Shown: positions 1 to 4,822 of the stretch, in pieces | Layout: every line of letters starts with the position of its first letter | How positions within the stretch are numbered: position 1 is the stretch's first letter | NCBI GenBank assembly: GCA_903953195.1 | Contig: CAJBIS010000232.1 | Span: forward strand, 1 to 9,764 | From: an uncultured Actinomycetes bacterium | Lineage (GTDB): Bacteria > Actinomycetota > Acidimicrobiia > Acidimicrobiales > Microtrichaceae | Reading direction: 5' to 3' | DNA: 9,764 bases | Made by a program: the position numbers and the translations under genes | Notes under the pieces: generated by a model | What the model was told of the DNA's origin: nothing | What the model saw: only the letters and a program-made list of their open reading frames with translations | Databases searched by the model: none

Positions 1-965
1 AGGTCGACCCGATCAAGGTCGCCGAGGGACGTCACCTGTCGGACCTCGAGACGCTGCACTTCGGCCTGGTGCCCCGCACCAACCGCGGCATCTTCGCCAT
101 CAACGAGCTGCCGGACCTGGCCGAGCGCATCCAGGTCGGCCTGCTGAACGTGCTCGAGGAGCGCGACATCCAGATCCGCGGCTACAAGATCCACCTGCCG
201 CTCGACCTGATGCTCGTCGCCTCGGCCAACCCCGAGGACTACACCAACCGCGGCCGTCTCATCACCCCGCTCAAGGACCGGTTCGGCTCGCAGGTGCGCA
301 CGCACTATCCGCTCGACGTCGAGACCGAGGTGGCGATCATCACCCAGGAGGCCGACCCGTTCCGGGTGGACGGCATCGACGTGAGCATCCCCGAGCACAT
401 GACCGAGGTCATCGCGACGATCTCGCAGATCGCCCGGCAGAGCCCGCACATCTCGCAGCGTTCGGGTGTGTCGGTGCGCCTCTCGGTGTCGAACCAGGAG
501 GTCATGGTCGCCAACGCCGCCCGTCGCGCCCTGATCGCCGGCGAGGACGAGGTCGTGCCGCGTGTGTGCGACCTCGAGGCGCTGCCGGCGTCGACGGCGG
601 GCAAGGTCGAGATCGAGACCCTCGAGGAGGGGCGCGAGGAGCAGATCCTCGACCACATCATCCGCTCGGCGGTGCTCGAGGTGTTCCGCGAGCTCGTCGG
701 TCCCGAACAGCTCACCAGCGTGGTCACCGACTTCGAGGGCCGGGACCCGGTCGAGATCGGCGAGGACGTGTCGTCGGCCGACTACGTGGCGCTCGTCGAG
801 TCCATGCCGTCGCTGGCCCGTCCGGTGACCCAGCTCGTCGGTGCGAACGCCACCCCCGGGCAGGTCGCCTCGGCCGTCGAGTTGATCCTCGAGGGGCTCC
901 ACCTCTCGAAGCGCCTCAACAAGGACGCCGTGTCCGGCCGGGCCCAGTACCGCGCTCGCGGCTGA
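1..965 (+). CDS. MoxR/magnesium-chelatase-like AAA+ ATPase, C-terminal part (5' end outside window)
   Basis: The reading frame is open from base 3 to the TGA at 963-965, giving 320 residues of a gene that starts upstream. Seen: a Walker B-like strand GIFAINELPDL (window codons 29-39), a sensor-1 stretch LMLVASANPED with Asn at codon 76, and a conserved DRF with Arg at codon 93. The Walker A motif must lie upstream. These motifs match the ChlI/MoxR class of AAA+ ATPases, which remodel partner proteins by ATP hydrolysis, usually with a VWA-domain partner. Such a partner is encoded 30 bp downstream. Pairing and size recall M. tuberculosis Rv0958 (about 460 residues), annotated as possible magnesium chelatase although no chlorophyll or cobalamin genes accompany it there or here. 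The client is unknown. The family call is secure; the cellular role is inference. Confidence 0.9.
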   Translation, partial: VDPIKVAEGRHLSDLETLHFGLVPRTNRGIFAINELPDLAERIQVGLLNVLEERDIQIRGYKIHLPLDLMLVASANPEDYTNRGRLITPLKDRFGSQVRTHYPLDVETEVAIITQEADPFRVDGIDVSIPEHMTEVIATISQIARQSPHISQRSGVSVRLSVSNQEVMVANAARRALIAGEDEVVPRVCDLEALPASTAGKVEIETLEEGREEQILDHIIRSAVLEVFRELVGPEQLTSVVTDFEGRDPVEIGEDVSSADYVALVESMPSLARPVTQLVGANATPGQVASAVELILEGLHLSKRLNKDAVSGRAQYRARG

Positions 966-983
966 TCCGCCGGACCTCAGGGC

Positions 984-989
984 TACCCT
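984..989 (+). promoter_or_regulatory. Candidate -10 element for a leaderless VWA-gene transcript
   Basis: TACCCT fits the actinobacterial -10 pattern TAnnnT and ends 6 nt before the ATG at 996, so transcription would begin at or next to the start codon. No Shine-Dalgarno sequence precedes the ATG. I see no good -35. The gene may also be read through from the upstream ATPase gene. Confidence 0.35.
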
Positions 990-995
990 TCGACC

Positions 996-2999
996 ATGCC
1001 CCGCCCACGGTTCCGCTACTCGCCGTGGGACGGATCCCAACGTGGATTCGAGCTCGACGCGCTCGATGTCATGGAGCAGCTCACTGACGACCTGCTCTAC
1101 CACGGCGACCTGAACTCGGCGCTGCGTCGGATGATGCAGCAGGGGTTCGAGGACCGCAACGGTGAGCAGGTGCAGGGGCTGCGCGACCTGCTCGAGCAGC
1201 TGCGGGATCGCCGTCAGGACGCGCTCGACCGGTTCGACCTCGGTGGCGTCTACGACGACATCGCCGGTGAACTCCGCGACGTCGTGCAACAGGAGCGCAA
1301 CGAACTGCAGCGACAGCTCGACGCCGCCGACGCGTCGGGTGATCAGCGGCGACGTGAGCTGGCGCAGGAGTCGGCGGCCAATCGCAACCTGGAGCTCGAC
1401 ATGCTGCCGCCCGACCTGGCAGGTCAGGTCAAGGGACTCGAGCAGTACGACTTCACCTCGGCCGAGGCGGCGGAACGATTCGAGCAGCTCGTCGATCGGC
1501 TGCGTGAGCAGCTCATGCAGCAGTACGTGAACCAGATGGCCGGCGACCTGCAGAACATGACCCCGCAGGACATGGCCCGCATGAAGGACATGCTCGCCGA
1601 GCTCAACCAGATGCTCGAGCAGCGCGAACGCGGCGAGGAACCGGACTTCGACGGGTTCATGGAGCGCCACGGCGACTTCTTCCCCGAGAACCCGCAGAAC
1701 CTCGACGAGCTGCTCGAGGTGATGGCCCGTCGCATGGCTGCCATGCAGTCGATGCTCAACTCGATGACGCCCGAGCAGCGGGCCCAGCTGCAGCAGCTGT
1801 CGGATCAGCTCATGGAGGACATGGATCTCCGCTGGCAGATGGACCAGCTCGGCGCCAACCTGCGCGACGCCTTCCCCGACATGAACTGGGACGGCAGCTA
1901 CGACTTCCAGGGCCAGGACCCACTCGACATGGCCCAGGCGGCGCAGTTGATGGCGGAGCTCGGTGATCTCGACCAGCTCGAGCAGATGATGCGTGGTGCG
2001 TCCAACCCGGGAGCGCTCGCCGAGGTCGACATCGACCGGGCCCGGGAGCTGCTGGGCGACGACGCGGCCCAGAGTCTCGAGCGCATGGCCGAGGTCACCC
2101 GCATGCTCACCGAGGCGGGGTTGATCGAACAGCGCGAGGGCCGCATGGAACTCACGCCCCGCGGCATGCGTCGACTCGGGCAGAACGCGCTCGCGGAGTT
2201 GTTCAAGAAGCTCGACCGCAACCAGATGGGCGGCCACGAGCTCGAACAGCGCGGGTACGGCCACGAGCGCACCTTCCAGACGAAGCCGTACGAGTGGGGC
2301 GACCCGTTCCAGCTCGATCTGGAGAAGACCATCCGCAACGCGATCCTGCGCGGTGAGTCGGCGCCGGTCCGGCTCCAGCCCGACGACTTCGAGATCGAGC
2401 AGACCGAACACGTCGTCCGGTCCTCCACGGTGCTGATGCTCGACCTGTCGTTGTCGATGCCGATGCGCGACAACTTCCTGCCGGCCAAGAAGGTGGCGAT
2501 GGCGCTGCACTCGCTGATCTCGATGCAGTACCCGCGTGACTACCTCGGCATCGTCGGGTTCTCCGAGACGGCCCGCATCCTCACCGCCGAGCAGCTCCCC
2601 GAGGTCTCGTGGGACTTCGTCTACGGCACCAACATGCAGCACGGATTCCAGTTGGCCCGCCAGCTCCTGGCCCGTCAGTCGGGGACGAAGCAGATCCTGA
2701 TGATCACCGACGGCGAGCCGACCGCCCACATCAACCGGTACGGCGAACCGGAGTTCCACTACCCGCCGGTCCGCGAGACGGTGGACGCCACGCTGACCGA
2801 GGTCGCCCGCTGCACCCGCGAGGGCATCCGGATCAACACGTTCATGCTCGACCCGGACCGCAGCCTGCAGCACTTCATCGAGCAGCTCACCCGCATGAAC
2901 CAGGGCCGGGCGTTCTTCACCAGCCCCCAGACGCTGGGCGACTACGTCCTCGTCGACTTCATCGAGCAGAAGCGCGAGCTGCTGCGCGGCCGACGCTGA
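996..2999 (+). CDS. VWA-domain protein, partner of the upstream MoxR-like ATPase
   Basis: A 667-residue protein starting at ATG 996. The C-terminal third is a von Willebrand A domain with a complete metal-ion-dependent adhesion site: DLSLS (D483, S485, S487), a Thr at T545 in YGTNMQ, and D572 in ITDGEPT. The first two thirds are predicted helical and very rich in Gln, Glu, Leu and Met, with no transmembrane segment or signal peptide, so the protein is probably cytoplasmic. Known for the family: MoxR ATPases and VWA proteins act together as chaperone-like complexes that insert cofactors or activate targets. Length and gene order resemble M. tuberculosis Rv0959 (about 670 residues) next to Rv0958. 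The 30-bp spacing suggests co-expression with the ATPase. The substrate is unknown. Magnesium chelatase activity proper is unlikely, since no tetrapyrrole genes are nearby. Confidence 0.9.
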   Translation: MPRPRFRYSPWDGSQRGFELDALDVMEQLTDDLLYHGDLNSALRRMMQQGFEDRNGEQVQGLRDLLEQLRDRRQDALDRFDLGGVYDDIAGELRDVVQQERNELQRQLDAADASGDQRRRELAQESAANRNLELDMLPPDLAGQVKGLEQYDFTSAEAAERFEQLVDRLREQLMQQYVNQMAGDLQNMTPQDMARMKDMLAELNQMLEQRERGEEPDFDGFMERHGDFFPENPQNLDELLEVMARRMAAMQSMLNSMTPEQRAQLQQLSDQLMEDMDLRWQMDQLGANLRDAFPDMNWDGSYDFQGQDPLDMAQAAQLMAELGDLDQLEQMMRGASNPGALAEVDIDRARELLGDDAAQSLERMAEVTRMLTEAGLIEQREGRMELTPRGMRRLGQNALAELFKKLDRNQMGGHELEQRGYGHERTFQTKPYEWGDPFQLDLEKTIRNAILRGESAPVRLQPDDFEIEQTEHVVRSSTVLMLDLSLSMPMRDNFLPAKKVAMALHSLISMQYPRDYLGIVGFSETARILTAEQLPEVSWDFVYGTNMQHGFQLARQLLARQSGTKQILMITDGEPTAHINRYGEPEFHYPPVRETVDATLTEVARCTREGIRINTFMLDPDRSLQHFIEQLTRMNQGRAFFTSPQTLGDYVLVDFIEQKRELLRGRR

Positions 3000-3099
3000 A
3001 CCTCAACGGGGGAGCGGCCGCCTGTCCGCACAGATGGCCCGGTGGTGACGTGAACGTGTCTCCGAGGGTGTGACCATCACCACTCGCCGTGCCTGAAGT

Positions 3100-3134
3100 C
3101 ACCACGCGCGGGGGTCTTCTCACCCTCCGTGGTG
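3100..3134 (+). terminator. Hairpin after the VWA gene, candidate terminator
   Basis: CACCACG (3100-3106) pairs with CGTGGTG (3128-3134). Inside, GGGGGT (3110-3115) pairs with ACCCTC (3122-3127) with one G-T pair, leaving the loop CTTCTC and a 3-nt bulge CGC at 3107-3109. That is 13 pairs in all. There is no T-run after it, which is common in high-GC actinobacteria. It lies 100 bp after the VWA stop, so it could equally be an operator or a leader structure. Confidence 0.35.
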
Positions 3135-3163
3135 CGCGCGACCGTCTCCGCGCGGATTTCCTG

Positions 3164-3192
3164 TTGCATTTCCGTGGCGAAGCGACTTAGAT
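3164..3192 (+). promoter_or_regulatory. Candidate promoter of the WhiB2-like gene
   Basis: TTGCAT (3164-3169) and TTAGAT (3187-3192) are separated by 17 bp in the most AT-rich part of the spacer. The -35 matches four of six consensus bases; the -10 is weaker, with T in place of the usual second-position A. A start near 3199 would give a leader of about 117 nt containing the palindrome and the direct repeats. Confidence 0.35.
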
Positions 3193-3207
3193 GCTGCATG
3201 ACATCGT

Positions 3208-3217
3208 TGTAATTACA
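3208..3217. promoter_or_regulatory. Perfect 10-bp palindrome TGTAATTACA, possible operator
   Basis: TGTAATTACA is its own reverse complement and is conspicuous in a GC-rich window. It lies just downstream of the proposed -10 for the WhiB2-like gene, a position where a bound dimer would block transcription. The regulator is not known. Confidence 0.35.
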
Positions 3218-3220
3218 CAG

Positions 3221-3243
3221 CGAGGTCATGCGTATCGAGGTCA
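3221..3243 (+). repeat. Two CGAGGTCA direct repeats spaced 15 bp
   Basis: CGAGGTCA occurs at 3221-3228 and again at 3236-3243, exactly 15 bp start to start. It precedes overlapping palindromes GGTCAC-6-GTGACC (3239-3256), CACGGCCGTG (3244-3253) and GTGAC-C-GTCAC (3251-3261). It may be a regulator-binding array upstream of the whiB start. Confidence 0.4.
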
Positions 3244-3260
3244 CACGGCCGTGACCGTCA

Positions 3261-3290
3261 CTGACTCATCCGCAACTGACTCACCCGCAA
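3261..3290 (+). repeat. 15-bp tandem repeat in the whiB leader
   Basis: CTGACTCATCCGCAA (3261-3275) is followed immediately by CTGACTCACCCGCAA (3276-3290), differing at one base. The pair ends 25 bp before the ATG at 3316, inside the likely untranslated leader. It could be a binding site or a slippage-prone duplication. Confidence 0.6.
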
Positions 3291-3303
3291 CAGAGCGGTC
3301 CCC

Positions 3304-3310
3304 AGGGGGA
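3304..3310 (+). promoter_or_regulatory. Shine-Dalgarno site of the WhiB2-like gene
   Basis: AGGGGGA ends 5 nt before the ATG at 3316 and fixes that start. Its presence contrasts with the leaderless-type starts of several neighbouring genes. Confidence 0.65.
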
Positions 3311-3315
3311 AGAAG

Positions 3316-3615
3316 ATGAACGACGGAACCGAGACCGCAGCAGCGGATCCCGCCACGCCGAACTCCGACAGCTGGCAGCTCTACGCGAACTGTCTCGGCG
3401 TCGACCCCGACCTCTTCTTCCCGGAGCGGGGTGCCTCCACCAAGGAGGCGAAGCAGGTCTGCCAGAGCTGCGTCGTGCGCGAGGAGTGCCTCGAGTACGC
3501 GCTCGCCAACGGCGAGAAGTTCGGGATCTGGGGTGGACTCAGCGAGCGCGAACGTCGCCGCATCCGCCGTCAGCGTGCGTTGGCCCGGGCCGCGCAGCAG
3601 ACCCGCACCGCCTGA
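3316..3615 (+). CDS. whiB2: WhiB-family iron-sulfur transcription factor, WhiB2/WhmD-like
   Basis: A 99-residue protein. Four cysteines at 26, 49, 52 and 58 (C-X22-C-X2-C-X5-C) form the [4Fe-4S] cluster site of the Wbl family, followed by the beta-turn GIWGG (70-74) and a basic C-terminal DNA-contacting tail with SERERRRIRRQR. WhiB proteins act in actinobacteria with the primary sigma factor to control transcription. The stretches FFPERG, STKEAK, CLEYALA and FGIWGGLSERERRR are most like the WhiB2/WhmD/Streptomyces WhiB group, which controls septation and differentiation; the subgroup is judged from memory of family sequences. The N-terminal 18 residues are low-complexity. A strong Shine-Dalgarno site supports ATG 3316. 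The gene converges on the folate gene with only 12 bp between stops, and its upstream spacer is rich in possible operator sites. Confidence 0.93.
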   Translation: MNDGTETAAADPATPNSDSWQLYANCLGVDPDLFFPERGASTKEAKQVCQSCVVREECLEYALANGEKFGIWGGLSERERRRIRRQRALARAAQQTRTA

Positions 3616-3627
3616 GTCGCCGGCACA

Positions 3628-4236
3628 TCAGCGCGTTGAGCCGCGTGCGCCTCCGGGCGCTGTGGCGTCACTGATCCAGCGGATCCCGCTCGTCGTCGCG
3701 ATCGCGTCGACACCCACGTCGTGCGCCTCGGGCTGAACGTCGTCCACGACCTGGACGTCGTGCACCGGGCACAGCGTGATCACCTCGTCCGACCGCCCGC
3801 TCAGCGCCCGGTCGTAGAACCCGGCGCCGAACCCGAGCCGGTGCCCGCGGACATCGACGGCGACAGCGGGCACGACGATGACGGCGTGGTCGCCGATCGT
3901 CACCTCGGCGGTCCCGACCGGCTCGGCGATGCCGTAGCGGTTGTCGACCAGGTCGTCGTCACCGGTCCAGCGTGCGAAGTGCATCGACGTACGGTCATCG
4001 ATGACCGGCAGCGTCGTGGTCCAGCCCATCGACCGCAGTGCGGGAGCGATGGCTGCCACGTCGACCTCGCCATCGGTGGGGAGGTAGAGCGCCACCGTTC
4101 CGGCGGCTCGGTCCGCGAGGAACTCGAACAGCAACTGCTGGAGCCGTTGCTCCGCAGCATGACGTTCCTGATCTCCGAGATCACGCCGGCGTTCCCGGCA
4201 GCGGGCTCGGAGATCGGAACGCGACGACGTCGACAC
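3628..4236 (-). CDS. 5-formyltetrahydrofolate cyclo-ligase (methenyltetrahydrofolate synthetase)
   Basis: Converts 5-formyltetrahydrofolate to 5,10-methenyltetrahydrofolate with ATP, returning a storage folate to one-carbon metabolism in the cytoplasm. The diagnostic motif RLGFGAGFYDR (residues 133-143 from the chosen start) matches the family RLGxGGGYYDR signature, here with Ala and Phe in place of Gly and Tyr. An N-terminal basic stretch DLRARCRERRRDL and VALYLPTDGEVD also fit. I choose GTG 4236 (202 residues, a usual size) because the frame, although open to an ATG at 4350, would otherwise run over the conserved end of the upstream whiB gene, and the extra residues are low-complexity. The start codon lies in the edge of a 14-bp inverted repeat and has no clear Shine-Dalgarno site. 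It probably shares a transcript with the whiB gene 37 bp upstream. The exact start is uncertain. Confidence 0.87.
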   Translation of the reverse strand: MSTSSRSDLRARCRERRRDLGDQERHAAEQRLQQLLFEFLADRAAGTVALYLPTDGEVDVAAIAPALRSMGWTTTLPVIDDRTSMHFARWTGDDDLVDNRYGIAEPVGTAEVTIGDHAVIVVPAVAVDVRGHRLGFGAGFYDRALSGRSDEVITLCPVHDVQVVDDVQPEAHDVGVDAIATTSGIRWISDATAPGGARGSTR

Positions 4237-4262
4237 GGGTTGAACTCGGTCGACGTCGTCGC
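4221..4262. repeat. 14-bp perfect inverted repeat between whiB and the cyclo-ligase gene
   Basis: GCGACGACGTCGAC (4221-4234) and GTCGACGTCGTCGC (4249-4262) are exact reverse complements around a 14-nt loop. In minus-strand RNA this is a strong hairpin starting 11 nt after the whiB stop and overlapping the likely GTG start of the cyclo-ligase. It could end part of the whiB transcripts, or hide the downstream start. There is no T-run. Confidence 0.6.
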
Positions 4263-4273
4263 AGGTGGCGGGA

Positions 4274-4531
4274 TCAGACCGAGACGGTCTGCTGCCCGCG
4301 GGCCTTGAGGATCCGGCGCCGCTCTCGCTCGGAGGTTCCGCCCCAGACACCGTGATCGATCCGGTTGTCCAGCGCGTACTCCAGGCAGCGGGCCTTCACC
4401 GGGCAATCAGCGCACACCCGCTTCGCGACCTCGACCCCAACTCCGTCGGAGGGGAAGAAGAGGCTCGGCGGCTTGTCGGCGCAGTTGCCCTCGGCCATCC
4501 ACTCGGTGTCCAGCACATTTTCCATACGCAT
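4274..4531 (-). CDS. WhiB-family iron-sulfur transcription factor (second copy)
   Basis: An 85-residue Wbl protein from ATG 4531. Cysteines 17, 40, 43 and 49 give the same C-X22-C-X2-C-X5-C cluster site as the first copy, followed by GVWGG (61-65) and the basic tail SERERRRILKARG. Other hallmarks are SLFFPSDG and CPVKARCLEYAL. The paralogue at 3316 shares only the family core, so this is a different subgroup; I cannot assign it to a numbered WhiB. ATG 4531 is preferred because GGGGG lies 9 nt before it; ATG 4525 is a close alternative, and the ATG at 4606 would add 25 residues without family features. It is divergent from the protease gene and probably co-transcribed with the folate gene. I could not identify its own -10 and -35. 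Confidence 0.92.
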   Translation of the reverse strand: MRMENVLDTEWMAEGNCADKPPSLFFPSDGVGVEVAKRVCADCPVKARCLEYALDNRIDHGVWGGTSERERRRILKARGQQTVSV

Positions 4532-4577
4532 ACATTGACGCCCCCGGAGGACCATTTGTTCCTGATTTCCTGAACCT

Positions 4578-4593
4578 CTGAGACGGGACTCAG
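4578..4593. repeat. Dyad CTGAG-N6-CTCAG upstream of the second whiB
   Basis: CTGAG (4578-4582) and CTCAG (4589-4593) flank ACGGGA. It lies about 47 bp upstream of the whiB start on the minus strand and resembles the longer dyad near the protease gene in having CTGAG/CTCAG arms and a CGGG-containing centre. Confidence 0.3.
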
Positions 4594-4752
4594 TGCCAGA
4601 TGGCATGCGTGACGCCGGTCACGGGGCTGCGACTCGAGTTCGCCACGACCGCCAGCGTCCATCGGTGCTCCGAATGGCAGCCGTGACCGTGGTGCCGCAG
4701 CGTGGCGTTGTCGGCGCAGCGTGACAGACTGACGGTGTTGCCGAGCTCCGTT

Positions 4753-4779
4753 CCTGAGAGCGGGTCGGGGACTCTCAGG
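4753..4779. repeat. Dyad CCTGAGAG-N11-CTCTCAGG upstream of the protease promoter
   Basis: Arms 4753-4760 and 4772-4779 are perfect reverse complements of 8 bp around an 11-bp G-rich centre. It ends 8 bp before the proposed -35 of the protease gene, a usual place for an activator or repressor site. An RNA hairpin role is less likely because it lies upstream of the predicted transcription start. Confidence 0.4.
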
Positions 4780-4787
4780 GACCGACG

Positions 4788-4815
4788 TCGACAGTCGCCG
4801 CTCGGTGTCCATACT
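4788..4815 (+). promoter_or_regulatory. Candidate promoter of the HtrA-like protease gene, leaderless
   Basis: TCGACA (4788-4793, five of six matches to TTGACA) and CATACT (4810-4815, four of six to TATAAT) are 16 bp apart. The -10 ends 7 nt before ATG 4823, so the message would begin at or near the start codon, in keeping with the absence of a Shine-Dalgarno site. Confidence 0.5.
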
Positions 4816-4822
4816 CGCAGCC

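Larger units (their letters stand above)
3000..3315 (+). promoter_or_regulatory. 316-bp non-coding leader region upstream of the WhiB2-like gene
   Basis: No convincing gene lies here. From left to right it holds a bulged hairpin (3100-3134), a candidate promoter (3164-3192), the palindrome TGTAATTACA (3208-3217), two CGAGGTCA copies 15 bp apart (3221 and 3236), overlapping GC palindromes (3239-3261), a 15-bp tandem repeat (3261-3290) and a Shine-Dalgarno site (3304-3310). The stretch 3155-3220 is clearly richer in A and T than the flanking genes. Density of repeats suggests a heavily regulated promoter with a leader of roughly 115 nt. Confidence 0.6.
4532..4822. promoter_or_regulatory. 291-bp divergent promoter region between whiB and the protease gene
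   Basis: No credible gene is present. It holds TTCCTGA twice at 8-bp spacing (4559 and 4567), a dyad CTGAG-6-CTCAG (4578-4593), a dyad CGTGAC-4-GTCACG (4608-4623), a longer dyad CCTGAGAG-11-CTCTCAGG (4753-4779) and a candidate promoter for the protease (4788-4815). The stretch between about 4625 and 4750 shows nothing I can interpret. Confidence 0.55.

Noticed and set aside
566..1087. Plus-strand open frame spanning the ATPase end and the VWA start
   Set aside because: Overlaps two real genes out of frame; Arg/Gly/Pro-rich, no family resemblance.
1898..2488. Minus-strand open frame inside the VWA gene
   Set aside because: Ser/Arg-rich shadow frame opposite a conserved protein.
3629..3662. 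CAGCGC / GCGCTG inverted repeat between the convergent whiB2-like and cyclo-ligase genes, considered as a two-way terminator
   Set aside because: Six-bp arms with a 22-nt loop inside coding sequence are expected by chance at this base composition.
4237..4350. N-terminal extension of the cyclo-ligase to ATG 4350
   Set aside because: It would overlap the conserved C-terminal part of whiB by 77 bp and the added residues are low-complexity Ser/Pro/Arg/Asp.
4532..4606. N-terminal extension of the second WhiB to ATG 4606
   Set aside because: The 25 extra residues have no family features and would cover the G-rich site that fits ATG 4531.
4680..4690. 11-mer GCCGTGACCGT shared with 3248-3258 in the other whiB leader
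   Set aside because: It lies in opposite orientation and at a very different distance from the respective start, so a shared operator is not supported.
4600..4750. Possible small RNA or tRNA in the divergent spacer
   Set aside because: I could not find a cloverleaf or a promoter-hairpin combination; the short inverted repeats there do not build a larger fold.
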